The notes: generated by a model from the letters alone, not told the origin. A stretch of 64,000 nucleotides of DNA from Gloeopeniophorella convolvens (GCA_022496205.1 WTXD01000010.1:434001-498000), one strand, 5' to 3'. Numbered from the stretch's first letter, positions 12,192 through 25,309 are shown. Numbers and translations are program-made.

Positions 12192-14571
12192 ATGGAGCAG
12201 TTTCATCAGGACCAGCGTTTTGCATCAGATCTCGACGCTGTCGACTACGCTCCGTCCGGCCTCCTCCCAAGCCTCAACCTCTCTCCACACCACTCAGCCT
12301 TCGATTCCTTCGACCTCCGCTCGTCGAGCCCTCACTTTCCGGCCACCCCGTCGTATAACGGCTCTTATCAGAACTCGCCTTATTCAGCCGCCTCCGAACT
12401 GGATTTTGACTCGAAGGACGACAGCCTAGGTATTTTCGATAGCAACGACCCTCTCGTCATTCCTCCCAGGGACGACTACGACCCCTCCAAATACGACGTA
12501 CCCACCTCCTCCGGCCTGCTCACTTTCGACGACTCCTTCATGTCTGGCGCAAATAACTCGAATCGCGTATCCGTCTCCGTTACCCCAGCTGACGACGCAC
12601 GGTCGCCATCTTATTACGACCACGCGTCTCCGTCATCGAGCAATGGAGGTGCCGAGAGCGGCGCCGAGAATGATCGCCGAAGTCCCGCGTCGTCCGTCTC
12701 TTCGCACCCGGGCGTCGGTGCTTCACCTCATCTTGACTTCAACCAACTCCACGTCGAGTCCCCGTATCATCACCCCGTCTCGATGCCTAACGAGGGTTCG
12801 TCTCCCCAAATGAAGGCGCAATCACCGCCGTTGCTCGTTATTCCTGATTCGGGTCCCTCTGGGCCTTATGGACAAGGCCAACCCGTAATCAATGCCCCAG
12901 AAGGTGATGGCGTGGGTCCCCGTCTTCACATCGTACCTGCCACCCCGGTGAGCGGCGGGGGAGATGCAACGCAGGCAAATGCGTTCAGAGGCCAGATTTC
13001 CCAAGGTCCGTAGTCCCGGTGAATGTCCTGCGATCCTGTTCTCATGCGCGTTTGTTACTGGCATCTTGCCGATCGCAGGATCAGCTCCATCATCTTTGCC
13101 GTCGAGTTGGACCCATCAGTCGTCCGATCTTTCGGCAAACACCGTTCCAACGCAACCGGCCGGCTTCGGTCCTCCCTCCGGATCCGCCGGAGCTTCCGGC
13201 CTGCCATTTAACTTCCCCGGCCAGTCTACCCGCACAGCTGACCTCCCATCTACCGTCTCAGACGACGACTTCCTCCTTCCACCCTCTCCATCTCGCACCC
13301 GTTCAAAGTCTGATACCTCTGCTCGTCCCCCTCAGTGGAGCGGAGGCCCCCTCTTCAGTCAACAAGGGCACCTAGAGCCTGCCTCCTCTAACTTCGGCGG
13401 CGGCCGGACCGTACACATGAACGACGTTCTTCCCCCTACAGACATCATTTCCCGTCCGTCTTCCTCCGCAAGCGCCATCCAGACCTCATTCAGCTCGGGA
13501 GCGCTTCCCTCCTACCCCTTCCAGAACCCCGGCTCACAGAACTTCCTTTCTCCTGAATTTGCCGTCTCACTGCGCCGTGCGCGCTCCGACGGCGGCGGAG
13601 GTCCTCGTCCCACTCATCGTCAATCACGTTCCGAAGATTTGCGTCCCGTGATGCTCGGCAACCCCATCCACAACTTCCCACCAAGCAGGCATGTTGACTT
13701 CCTCGCTCAGCAGAGCCAAGGCCAGTTCCTTCACCCAGCCGACGCTCAGCAATCATTCGTTCGCGGTCACCATCGCCGTGCGTCGAGCGGTTCTCGTGAG
13801 CGCGGTGGTCTCGGAGGCCCGACATGGGGTATGCAACGGGCAGCACCGTATCCAGCCAGTCCCTCGAGTAGCCCAGCTCGGCTCCCGGAACCCCTTCCAG
13901 ACCTCGGCCTCGGGGGCGGTCCTTCCCACCTTGGTCGGTTAGCAGGGGACGTAAGTAGTGGGTACAACAGTGGCTATTCGTCTGCCGGATCGCGAGGCGC
14001 AACTCCCGCAGCCGTGGCAAAGCCCAACGTGACAACCACTGCAACGGCCGATGCAAGCATGAAGCGACGTATCAACGACGCGAAGTTCGTGTGCCCCGTC
14101 TCGGGCTGCGGTTCAACCTTTACGCGACACTTCAACCTCAAGGGTGCGTTCTTTTCATTTGTCCTTTCGGGTTTAAAGGCTCATGGGACAATTTTCAGGC
14201 CATTTGCGCTCGCATAACGACGAGAAGCCGTTCCAGTGCAAGTGGCCGGGTTGCAATAAAGGTTTCGCACGCCAGCACGACTGCAAGCGCCACGAGCAAC
14301 TGCATTCCAACCATCGGCCTTTCACTTGCGAGGGTTGTCGGAAGCCTTTTGCGCGGCTGGACGCGCTGAATCGTCATCGTACGCATCTTTATTCCGGCCC
14401 GTCTTGGATCAGTATTCTAATAGTTGTGTTCTAGTGCGCTCTGAAGGTGGCTCTGGATGTGCGAAGGGACAAGATCCTGACCAAATGCTGGCATCAGTGT
14501 CTATGAAGACCGATCCAGATGGACAGGACGATTGGAATTCTTACTCCAATGGCGGCCAAGTTCTGATGTAG
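12192..14571 (+). CDS. C2H2 zinc-finger transcription factor, Crz1-like
   Basis: Exons 12192-13005, 13079-14143, 14199-14378 and 14435-14571 give 731 aa. The first ~600 residues are Ser/Pro/Asp-rich and disordered. The C-terminus has three C2H2 fingers, the first two split by an intron: [38 protein letters not shown], and [17 protein letters not shown] with a non-standard tail. The FTRxxNLKGHLRSHxDEKPF / FARQHDxKRHExLH / FARxDALNRHLR pattern is that of calcineurin-responsive factors (yeast Crz1, Aspergillus CrzA). Such factors move into the nucleus when calcineurin dephosphorylates their Ser-rich region under Ca2+ or wall stress. Assignment rests on the fingers only; a calcineurin docking site was not identified with confidence. 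A CaMKK-type kinase occurs 20 kb away, but no functional link is implied. Confidence 0.85.
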
Positions 14572-15388
14572 ACCGTAGCCTGTCGCCTTCCATCCACCCA
14601 CGTCTCTCAGCATTCGCCCTCGACAGCCTGGCGCCAAGCGAGGCATGCTGGACGGTGCTCACGCCCTGTCACGCCAACGACTTTCTCACGCGCAGATCCT
14701 CCGCCTCCCTCGACCTTCTTGATGAACGATCGTTTTGATGACACCTGACGCATGAGCGCCTCAGGCCCCGTATGTCCGCCTTGTATCCCCTCGTCATACA
14801 TCATCGTAGTTCCGTCTCAGCATTGCTTCATCCCCTGGACTATCTCGTTGTGTGGTCTCATACGTTACCCCTTGTAGTCTCCTTACATATTCGCGATCAT
14901 GCTGCTCTATCACCTTTCTTACGATCTTGGACTTTGATGTAGCGTAATACTGGTGGTCCTTAGATCGGACGGTGGAATTCTGCTGTATTTATTGTACGTG
15001 GAGTGAATGTAAAGAGAAAGACATCCGACTGGTACCGTGGAATGCTTGCTCAAGTTCGAATCGCAGGAACGCCAGTTCAATCTAAGCGGAAGCTAGCACC
15101 GAATCCGGAGCCGCTTAATATTGCCATCATTACGGCGAGGCACATACTGTAGGGGCGTCGGATACGCTGCGCGCGACAATTTGGCAACGGTGATCACAGA
15201 ACAAACGTACGACACGAATTGGAATCATTGCGGGGCGACCTCGAACGCGCGCATCATCGACATCGGCGCACCATCATCAGCCACGGTGCGCATCATCGTG
15301 GCTCGCTCGCACATACACCCACTGGCAATCCCACACTAAGCCTGATGCTGATGAGCCCGCGGCGATCCGATCTCCCGTCTATCTATCT
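14572..15388. other. Convergent 3' flank, no gene seen
   Basis: This lies between the stop of the Crz1-like gene and the stop of the minus-strand phosphatase. It holds 3' UTR-like sequence and no supported open frame. Confidence 0.6.
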
Positions 15389-17137
15389 TTACACGCGTAC
15401 GGCGACTATCAAAGCGAGCGTAATTAAACCTAGAGCCGCACGGCCGAGCGCCGCCGCTTCGTCCGCGTCCCGCCTTGCGGACGAGGCCGAAGCGCTGGGT
15501 AGGGCCGCGCTCGGGCTCCCGCTGCCGCCGGCGTCTGCGTCACTCGTGTTCAGTGCAGGCACGCTCTCCCCAAGGGCCGTGAGGTTCACTGGCGCAGGTG
15601 CGCCCGAAAACGACACACCCGGTGCAACGAAGACAGGCCCGCCGCCCGCCCCGACGGCGGACGTGTTCGGCGGCGGGAAGGGCACGAACATGCTGGGGTT
15701 GAGCGGGCCGGGCGTGTTCCCGCTCGCATTCGTCAGCGGGATCGCGCTCCCCGTCACGGCGGTGTTGGTGTAACCCACGGCGGCGGCGACCGGCGCGTAC
15801 ACGTTTGCCATCGTCCTGCCGCGCGCGCGACGAGCATGGTCGCTGTCAGTCGGAGCGAAGCGGGGACCGTGCCGCGACGTGCGACGTACTTGTTCGTATC
15901 GAAGCGCCCGAGCGAGCCGAGGGCCCAATTCGCCTGCACGGTGCTCAGCGCAGAGTAATGCGTATAGTACGTCGAGTCGGTCGTCCCGCGGAGCGATGCG
16001 GGCACTGCGCCGCCCAGGAGCAGAGTGAAAACGCGGTTATTCTTCGATGCCGACTCATTCTCGTCGAAAGTGAGCAGGATGAGTGTGCGGTTGTCGTTGA
16101 AATTCGGATTTGTGAGCAACGGCACGAGCCAGTATTGCAGCCACGCGGCGGCAAAATCGATGGTCGTGTCGTGCGCGTCATTGACGAGGTTTGGCGTGAC
16201 GAACACCCACTGCGGAATGGCGCTCGCGTTGACGTCCGTCGCGAAGTCGTTGAAATTTCGGTGGAGCGCATTCCGTGCTGGTGGTAGCGCAGCAGAGTCG
16301 TAAATGATGGTCGGGTTGTGTTTGCGCATGTAATACGTGTACGGAGGTGCAGAGGTGGTGACATAGTTCTTAGAAGTGAAACTGTGCTTCTGTTAGATGA
16401 GAGCGTCCGGGAATAGGGACTCACTAACCTAAAGCCCGTAAAGCCGTCGGTGGGCATGTTCTCTTGATAAGACGCCCACGATATGCTCTTGGTGCCGAGT
16501 AAATCGACTATTGTAGAGATACTAGTTCCCGGATTAGATATTGGCTTGTGACAGAGTTCGGAGATTCTGGTGCGCTCACTTTGCGGGGATGTTGTAGAAA
16601 TTGTCATCCGCCATTCCCCAAAAGTCCCCACCGACAGTTGCAACATAGTTCGGCTCTGAGGGGTGCGTCAAGGCGTAATATTGATCAAACAATATCCCCT
16701 GGCTTGCAAGCGTTCTGAACATTGCCTAGAGGAGCGTCGCGGATCACCTTCGCGTGCTCGCCACGAGGCTATGCTTAATAAAAATACCCACCGTCGAGTT
16801 TGCAGTCTCGAAATCGGTGTTCTCCAGCCAGATCTAGGGTGAAAAATCTTAGTCAGGGCGCAAGCGATGTCAGGCTGCGCTTAACGGCACCTACTTGAAT
16901 AAACCGATCGAAAACCTTCCCTTTCACGACAGGGCTTTTCGAGAGGGAACCATTGCTCGCGCCAACGTAATTCGCGGAAGGAATTGTTGGGCCAAGCGAC
17001 GGGGGCTCGAACGTTTGCGCCTTTCGGAGAGATTGGTGGCGGTGAGAGGTGTATGATCGAAACCTTACCTGCGCCGCGAAAGCCACGGGGAGGAATGCTA
17101 GCAGGAGGAAGAAGAACATGCTGCCGGTCTGGTTCAA
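15389..17137 (-). CDS. Secreted phosphoesterase-family acid phosphatase
   Basis: Seven exons in order (17137-17069, 17020-16895, 16833-16792, 16725-16580, 16521-16429, 16381-15890, 15815-15389) give 464 aa, and all phases agree. The first exon encodes a signal peptide with a strongly hydrophobic core (MFFFLLLAFLPVAFAAQ). The body matches the phosphoesterase family PF04185 found in fungal acid phosphatases: KVFDRFIQIWLENTDF, HPSEPNYVATVGGD, LGTKSISWASYQENMP and LLTFDENE. The C-terminus is Ser/Ala-rich and ends in a short hydrophobic tail (LGLITLALIVAV), which could be a GPI-anchor signal. Expected role: release of phosphate from extracellular phosphomonoesters at the cell surface. The first intron (48 nt) is stop-free and in frame. 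The last acceptor (15816) was chosen because it keeps the conserved GYTNT-PLTN-PGPLNP region in frame. Confidence 0.85.
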
Positions 17138-17721
17138 CCGTAGGACCGTCTTTATCCCTTATACTTAACCATTGAGGTCTAGCCTGGTACACATTCAGAA
17201 CGACGGCCGTCCTAATTGCACAGATGCTTCAGCTACTCTCGAGTTCGTACGCAAATCACTGAGTGAACACATAGAGAATGTCAGTCACCGGACGTGACGT
17301 GCGCGTGGCCGAGAACCGTCGAAGTGGTCCCGCACGTATTATTATCGCTAACGAATGAGAGCGCGCACGCTGAGGGCAGGAAATAGTCAGAAGCTGCCTC
17401 AGATGTCGTGACCGTGTGGTTCTCCGCACGTTCCCACGGAGAATACGCCAAGAAGTTATGTGGCCATACTGCTCAGTGCCCGGTGATGCATGATGCATGC
17501 TCAGCGGTTGACAGGACCGGGTAAGTGGTAGTACCGCGCTGGCCCTGGCTAGGCGGAGTGGGAGCTTTGCAATTACGTGGGGTGAGTTTCAATGGATCGG
17601 CCTCGAGGTGGCTCAGGGTGGTTCCGGGTTGAGATTCCCCAAGGGGGGTATTATTACGATAAGATGGCACGCCTCGAATGTCCCTACAGTCATTCTTGTA
17701 CTACGAACACTGCAACTGAGG
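17138..17721. other. Intergenic, no gene seen
   Basis: This lies between the phosphatase start and the galactokinase stop, both on the minus strand, and so contains the phosphatase promoter. No convincing open frame and no clear TATA element was identified. Confidence 0.55.
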
Positions 17722-19698
17722 TCAAACAAATGCAGGTTGTGTCGACGGATGATACGTGCCGCATGCACCGCTGCTCGGTTTTGTTGGAAAGACAATTTCC
17801 GCAAAGGCATCGTCATCTAGCCCCGTAAATGGCGTGTATGCGTTGCGCAGCCTTGCGATAAATTCAGGAACCTTATCCTCTGCAACGAGCGACACAGTGC
17901 ATCCGCCCCAACCCGCACCTACGCGAATTAAAAAATCATGGGATCACGAAGAAGGGTCGCTGCAAATACTTACCAGTCAGCCGGCTGCCGTATGCACCAG
18001 CATTTCGGGCGATTTGCGTAAGCTCGTCTAGCTCGGGACAAGAGCAGTCGAAGTCGACGCTACAACTCGTCTGTGATGCGTTCATGAGTGCACCTAGCGC
18101 GCTCAGAACGGATTCTGGAGCCCCCTCCCGGCTGGCGAGGCAGATGTCACGAAACTCGAGCACCCGCAGGGCCTCTGTCAGTACATGCTTAGCACGTTTG
18201 TACAGCTGAAAATACGTCGCTTCGACTACACAATGTGTAAGCTCGGATTTTACGATGTATTGCTGGGGCATAGTACATACCGTCAATCCAGCTCAGATAC
18301 ACGTCTTTGAAATCCTCATCCGAGAGACCGCTCCATTCAATCATGGTCTCCAGGGGGATGCCTTCCTGGCCGTCCGTATCGGCACTCGCGGGTCGCAGCT
18401 TCTCGACGTAACCGACAGCTCTTTCGAGCGCGCCACGAAGGCCGGCAGAGTCTTCTGGCCATCCGCCTTCCGGCTCTGTGCCAAAGCGACCGACTACTTC
18501 GCGCAGAGTCACGCGTTCGCGTGGCTCAACACGCACTCCCAGGTGACGGGCAAGGATGCGTGCAGCAGCGAGTGTTTCTACCACACGCAGATTGTAGCGT
18601 GTGCGAGCATGTACGGCCTTCTCTGACGTGACACACGAGTTCGCGAGCACCAGGGTACCGAGGGGAAGTGCCGCAGGAGACGCAGCTAAGTGAGGATAGA
18701 AAGTGACATAGAGTACGGAGGCTGGCGTCGAGATGACGGAGGCTGCCTGGTCCATGCTGCAGTGCGACGTTACTACCTAGTTGGTTCATGGTGTGAAGAA
18801 ATGCCGTACCCTCCGCTGTTGACACCCACGCGTTTCTCGTTCTCCACCGCCATTTCCACTAACGTGCGCTTCGTTACGCCATCGAGCTTGCCGTTCACAG
18901 CAAGGAACACGAGAGTCGATGCAACAACCATGGCGGCAGATGAGGAAAGACCAGACCCTGCCGGAACGGTGCCGGTCACAAGGAGATCTACTGGCACCGG
19001 ATGATCGCTGTCAGCGATGCTCGTTCCTGTCAGAGGAAAGAAACGATTGAGTACGCCCTACAAAACCATCGCGTTGGAAATGAACGCCACACAGACACAG
19101 CAGAGGATCTCACATAGTACCCAGCCTTGACGTAGCTCTCCCATCGTAACTCCTTCGGATCGATATCAAGGTGCCATTCCTCGACGTGGACCTCGTCATC
19201 TGAAGGTTCCTCGCTGGCCGAGCGCTTACGGGTAGGGGCGAAGAATTGTGACGGATACTTGTTGTGGAGGTTGTGGGCATTCACAGCGCCGTGGACATGG
19301 GCATGTCGATCGCGGGGGGCGCAGGCGATGAGGATGTCGCGCTCCACAGCCGCGGGCAAGACGCCAAAAAGAGCATAATCGATGTGCTCTCCGATGAGGC
19401 TGGAGGATTGCGCGTCAGATACGTGCTGCGGTAGCGCCCACTATGGGCATCAAACGCCGAGGGCGCAATCGTACTTGACGCGACCGGGGGCACGCGCAAT
19501 GTGGGTTGGCTTCCTCGCAAATCGATGCTCGAACTCTTCGGAAAGCTGACCCCATCGGGCTCTGGGCTCGTTCTGTTAGAGGTTGCTCTTAGCCCGGCGC
19601 GGGGGCGATGCAACGTACGAATGATCCGTTGTCGACCCAAGGTCGGCATATAACTGCGCCAATGAAGTATAGATGGGAATGGGAAGTTGCTCGGCCAT
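17722..19698 (-). CDS. GAL1: Galactokinase (Leloir pathway)
   Basis: Seven exons in order (19698-19615, 19572-19475, 19399-19114, 19057-18810, 18756-18281, 18225-17974, 17918-17722) give 546 aa. All three GHMP-kinase motifs are present: the galactose-binding GRVNLIGEHIDY near residue 60 (split by an intron), the ATP loop GSGLSSSAAMV near 180 and GAGWGGCTVSL near 480, together with VNSGGMDQAAS. The enzyme phosphorylates galactose at C1 with ATP in the cytosol, the first step of the Leloir pathway. Length is close to yeast Gal1. A charged insertion (KRSASEEPSDDEVHVEE) precedes the WHLDIDP strand. The first intron is the weakest point: the frame requires a GTTGCA donor at 19614 giving a 42-nt intron, while the better-looking GTACGT at 19618 would shift the frame. 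Confidence 0.92.
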
Positions 19699-20904
19699 GG
19701 TAAGGATCTGTCAGGCTGTGAAAGAACAAATTGGCGAGACGGGTCACAATTGCTGGTGCCAGCTGCTGGCTGCAAGAAGTCGTTGGATTTCCGCAACGAT
19801 CCCCCATGACAGAGATTTCGAGTGATTCCCATCGATCGATGGTATAAGGTTGGCTAGCGCTACCGGGCCGGCACGACGTCGACGTTGTCCCGCGTGGGTC
19901 ACACGTACCCGGGTGCAACATGATTCCTAACTTGAACAGGCTCCTCGAACAAGCCTGTCAATCACCAGCGTCGAGTGCTGTGCAGCGTTGGTACAACGCC
20001 GCAAACATCGGTGACCGCTCACCGAAGGCTCAAAATTTAAGGTCTTGAAACCGCATCTAGGAGACCGAGAGGGGAGGATTCGACTTCCCGAGCGTCAACC
20101 GGTTTACCTGAAACTCGCTCAGCATTCAGAAGGAGTAGGACGGTAGCGTGGGCTGAGAGGAATCGTGGCTTGTAAGCGCGTTGATTGTAGGGAGAAATGA
20201 TGGCTACTCAGGTTACTCTATGTCCCGAGCCGCGGCACCCTAGTATGCTGACTTCCCCGCCCCCTACCACGCTAGACCACGCTCGACACGAATGCTGCGC
20301 ACCGGCACACCGAACCCCCGTCGTCGGAATGTCTTCTTGTCAGTTTACTGCCCCTGATACCGCTAACTTTTGATCTCTGGTAGTACGCCACGCGTCATCA
20401 CGAATTCGGATGGGGAGAACCAGTTCACCGGCCTGTAGAAGCATCCGCTACCAACCACCTGGTTCGGAGTTTAGCTACGCTTCTCCTCGCATCCTGCTGT
20501 TCCAGGGTAATTTCAGAGAGTTCCCAGCTGCCGGCGCTTGCCTGTGGTGACCTCGCCTTTAAGCGAGGTACTCGGGATTTGTATTCACCACGAGGGAGTC
20601 GCTTGAGCAAATTTCAACTCAGATGGCACAGGAACGAGACAAGCGCTTGGTACCTCCGGCTCTGTCTGTGATACACTACACACTGGGTTCTGGCGCACCT
20701 ATCTGTTCCTCTGTTTCGGTAGCGCTCATGGTGGCTCAGGTTCTTTCTGGGAAGGCGATGAATTCATTGCGATCTTCTAGTCTGCGCAACACAGGCACGT
20801 CCTGCCAATTTTATCTCACGTTGACGGAGTTTTTCTCGCTTGCACAGAGGAAATATCTAAGCGACCCTTGAATAATTGCCATGGTATCCTGGCATGGCCT
20901 CCGA
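19699..20904. other. Divergent 1.2-kb intergenic
   Basis: This is upstream of both galactokinase (minus) and TPS-A (plus). No coding frame is supported. A hairpin-prone G/C stretch near 20,060-20,100 was tested as a tRNA and does not fold as one. Confidence 0.5.
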
Positions 20905-20910
20905 TATAAA
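20905..20910 (+). promoter_or_regulatory. TATA box of TPS-A
   Basis: A TATAAA hexamer lies 74 nt upstream of the TPS-A start codon. All four terpene synthase genes in the window have this element 69-99 nt before their ATG. Confidence 0.6.
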
Positions 20911-20978
20911 GGGCCATATGATTCTTTACCTCTGTCAGTCTCGCCGTCGGCTTCCCGTACACCCCGCACCCCTCTACC

Positions 20979-22235
20979 ATGTTGAGCCTTTCCCAGTTTC
21001 GCCTCCCTGACCCGCTCGCCCAGTGGCCGTGGCAGCGGAAGTTGAACCCACACTACGAGGAGGTCAAGCCCGAGTCAGATGCATGGCTTCGCAGCTTCCA
21101 GTCGCTCGACCCCAAGTCGCAGAGGTCCTTCGATCGCTGCAATTTCGGTGCCTTATTTTCCGTTGCTATACAGGTCATCAGTAGCTCACAACTTGTTCAG
21201 CATTACTTGGTGGTCTCGCATACCCATTGGCCAACAGAGGTCCGTTTGTCTACGATGAATGGTGGTCTTCTTCTGACACGTATCCAGAGGGCCTTCGGGT
21301 TGCATGCGATCTCATGGTCCTCTTTTACATCTTTGACGAGTTCACCGATAAAGTCGACGGCGAGGGTGCACGCGAATACGCCGACATGGTTGTGGACGCG
21401 CTTGAAAATCCTCACATGGAACGGCCACATGGCGAGTCCCAGCTCGGAGAGATAACACGACAGTAAGTCCGCGGCTTCTATTAATTGCGTTGAAGGTAAT
21501 AATGACAAACCCCATAGATTTTGGTTGCGTGCCACCAACACGTCTGTTGCGTCCGCCCAGAAGCGCTTTGTCTCATCATTTTCGGAATATGCGTATGCCG
21601 TGATAGATGAGGCTTCCGATCGTGCCGATGGAAGCGTACGGAGCATCGACGACTACCTTCGCTTAACACGCCTCACTGCCGGACCCTACCCCTGCTTCTT
21701 CACACTCGAGATGGACCTTGACATCCCTGACGAAGTCATGGAGCACCCTGCGATCGAGGCCCTTCGTGCCTTGACGGCAGAGTCTCTGGTCCTTGGTAAC
21801 GTGAGTGACGAGTTCCTCGTTGGTACCCGAGAGCGGAGCGCTTACTCAACTGAATAGGACCTGTACTCGTATAACATCGAGCAGGCGGCTGGGCACGGTG
21901 GACATAACATTATCACCGTCGTCATGAACGAACTCGGACTCGACCTGGACGGCGCTCTCGACTGGGTTGCGGAGTATCATGGGCAAGTCCTGTCCAATTT
22001 CATGGCGCAGTACCACATGCTACCCTCCTGGGGACCGGCTGTTGATGCCTTGGTCGACACGTATGTGGACCGGCTCGCCTACTTTATCCGCGGCATCGAC
22101 TGCTGGGCTTTCGAGACCGAAAGATACTTCGGCACCAAGGGGCAGGAAATCCAGAAGCGGAGACTCGTAACTTTGCTTCCAAAAGTCCACGCCGCGACGC
22201 CGATGATGGCTCCAGGCAGGGAATTTGACATCTAG
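20979..22235 (+). CDS. Terpene synthase TPS-A (sesquiterpene cyclase type)
   Basis: Exons 20979-21147, 21201-21239, 21288-21462, 21518-21800 and 21858-22235 give 347 aa, normal for a fungal class I terpene synthase. The N-terminus is FRLPDPLAQWPW. The Mg2+-binding aspartate motif reads DEFTD (DExxD), the second metal site NDLYSYNIE (NSE) is split by the last intron, and the RY pair occurs in ETERYFG near the C-terminus. Such enzymes cyclise farnesyl diphosphate in the cytosol. The sequence style resembles the basidiomycete clade containing delta-6-protoilludene synthases, but the product cannot be read from motifs. TPS-B lies 3.1 kb downstream in the same orientation and has the same exon plan. 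Confidence 0.92.
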
Positions 22236-25200
22236 CAAGCCTTACGAACTGCGTATGGACATGCGGACGGCTCCGTTGTACCCCGTAAATACATGTACGG
22301 TATCCTGTATTTGTACAGTAATATTTGGCGTCACCTCTGCATTGTTGTATTGTACCTCGACTCGCGATTAATGCCTGAATGACATTAGACGACCCCATTC
22401 TCTTGACTACTTGCAGAGCCGTCCGGTTCATGGGAATGTTGGCTCATGCGATTGAGTTGAGACTTGTTAACGCTGATATCACTACAGTACCCGTCACCAT
22501 TTACCCACTGTCGCGTTGATATCTACGGTGTCATTAAGTTCACGCCGACTTCGCTAGCATCAGTGGTGACCTTCGCGCTAAAAAGGCGTTCTATGGGGGC
22601 CGCCCCCATCGCATCCTGGGAGAAAATTATACACACGAGTCGATAGGGTCCTGAGCCGCGGCGAGATGGAACCCAATGGGAGGCGCAAATGCACTCTGAA
22701 ATTATGGTGGTCCGTGACTAGTTGACTAGTTGACTAGTGACATGCATGACACCACACCAGGCCGTCACCGCCGACTCGTCAAGGAGAGCCAGGTGCGTGG
22801 CCAGAGTCTACCGTGGCACCGCCGCGACTGTTACTCAGGGTCGAGTCGTACGGCAGTCGCAAAGCCCGTTAGTTCCTTCGCGTCGAGACCGGGCCTTCCT
22901 CACGTCGCGCGGAGCTTGGTCGGGCTTACCGGTACAGTGCCCTTAGAAGACGTCGTAAACTGTGAGGAAACATCCACGGCGAACGTTGGGTCAGGAAGTG
23001 GTCATGGCTCGCGGGGTTGGCAGCAATGGAACTTACGGTAGACTGTGACGTACGTGTCGGGCTGCGTTTATGTTGCCTGTCGTCGGTCGAGATGAGTGCA
23101 CGTGGGTCGAGTGATCGTCGCCGGACCGGGCGCCTTTCATGATCAGTGTTCGGAGTCGTGCATGCACCACACCAGACCCTGACGTGTTATCGTAGTAGGC
23201 GCCACGGAATGTCTGTAAAGAGCGCAAGCTGAGCGATAGAAACGCTGGGAAAGAGGTCACCATGAGCTTTACCTCACTCTGCACCGCTTGGGTCGTTCGT
23301 CCATGAGGTACACAAACCCCGGGGCTGTTGGACCCCCTCCGTGGCCTGCCCCCTCTTGTTTGTCAAGCGCGACGTCGCCTTATGAGATATTCGGGATAAC
23401 GCAAACCAACATCTCTGACAGTAGAGATTGAATATGCCGTCAGAGTGTTTTTTTTTGCTAAGCACCCAAGTCGAAACTGGCCCAAAGTTGACTCCGAATC
23501 TTGACACTCACTCGATTGCGACCTATGCTGATGCTCTTCTGTGTAAGAAATTTCCCTCCGATATACCATTGACAACGGACCACCAGACACGCACGCAGGT
23601 CGATCTTCTATTGCTTGCTGAAACGGATGGATGTTGCACGGCCATCCTACATGGCGGCAGAAGTCGGGAAGCCTTGCCATGATGATGATAGATGGTTCTT
23701 ATCTGAGTTCCACGATTAGTTCGGTGCACAGTCATCATGAAGGCTAGGCATCGAAGTCCAACCTGAATTTGCGTTGGTGGCCAGCGGATGTCGGCATGCG
23801 CTCTACCTCCACGGGCTCCGCCATCGATTGCTCGAGGCTGGGCAGAACTCCACAGAAGAGCGATACGTACTCCCAAGAAGGCTCACCTGGCACTTGCTGT
23901 GGTCATAACACCGGTGCAGCAACTGGGCCGGTCAGTACCAGATGCAGAGAATATCTGACGATGTTATTCAAGTAGGGAGCTGGCTGTTTCTGTGAGTGGA
24001 TATCACCCGTTATGTAGAAGCAAGTTCCACGAGCTGGAAAAAGTGAGGCTGATAGATCGAAGTTGAATAGCTGTCCGACCGTCACCATCTCAGGTGAGAA
24101 GGACTTGTTCACCAGCGTGCTGATGTTTCTCCCGGCGAATCAGGAGTGATACGTGGCATTCGAGCACGAAACCTAATTGAAATTAGTAATGCGGGCACTG
24201 CATCGGTCAAGGTTAAATGGAAGACGCCAGTGGATGAAACCACCTGTGATGACAGCGGAGCTGTGGGATACACGCGCCGGAATCCCACCCAGACAACTCG
24301 ATTACCAAGTACGTTCTGGCGCATGGGTACCCAAATAGCAAGGGGAAGGAAGATGGGCTGGGCTAGAGATTGTGGCGTCCGAAAGTAGTATGTGTAGGCC
24401 CTCATGTAGGCCCTGTCCGTCTTCAAGCACTTTCGGGTGTCAGTTGAACATGTACAGAATTGATGGGTTAGGCTACTGTAGCTGTAGGCCCTATCGGATC
24501 TTATCGGACGCGCCCTGCGATCACCGGCACTGAAGCGTTCAACTTAGTAGCCGAAGAGCGTGAATGACTCTCGGGGTCAACGATTCTTGAACTCCGCACA
24601 ACGTCACACCGCCTGCGATTCATATGTATAGCCACTGCCGTACTGAGTTCTCTTTATCTTTGTTCATTAGCACTACTTGGAAGTCAACCGGCGATCGGTG
24701 ACCGGTGACCCCTTCAAACCTGACACGGAGCCTCTAGAAAACGTGCTGCGTCGAACACAGGCTAGCGTTGGTGTTGCTCACCGACCAATGACCAAATTCC
24801 TAGAGAACGCCTTCTGTAAAGGATGCTACCGGCCATGTGATGAGGAAGGGCACCCTTGACTCTTCGACTCGACTCGGACGCAGATCCCAGCGTCTAGCTG
24901 ATGATCATGACGCAGTTAGAGTCGATAAGACAAGCACGCTCATTACCTAAGCCATGAATCAATATTGAGGCTCACAGCGCTTACAGCTTGCAATACTCGA
25001 ATACGTAAATGCACCAGGTTATTAGCTGTGAACTCCCTGTCCATTGAGGTTGAGATTCCTGAGCAAAGGGCCGACGGGAACCCCGGATTCCGCTGCTGCT
25101 CCGTGCAGCCTATTTAGCAGTTAATGTCACTCCACGGTCCTCGGTGCAATGACACGCATTGAGCGGCACTTCGTGAAGCTGATGAGAATTTTGCACAGCT

Positions 25201-25309
25201 GAGTGCAGCGTCTGACTATCATCGCACCTTCGACGTCCCGCTCCTCGTCCGAAAAAATCATCAAGACGCCGATTCGCGACGCTCGTCACGAGCACCTAGT
25301 CCGAAGTCC
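22236..25309. other. Gene-poor 3.1-kb interval between TPS-A and TPS-B
   Basis: No coding frame is supported. Near 22,716-22,738 there is a small tandem repeat, three copies of an ACTAGTTG-type octamer. A few TGTAGGCCCT-type decamers recur near 24,390-24,490. No terpene-synthase exon remnant was seen. Confidence 0.45.

Noticed and set aside
20060..20105. Possible tRNA T-arm around GGATTCGACTTCC
   Set aside because: The 5-bp stem does not pair when the TTCGA loop is placed correctly, and no acceptor or anticodon arm fits.
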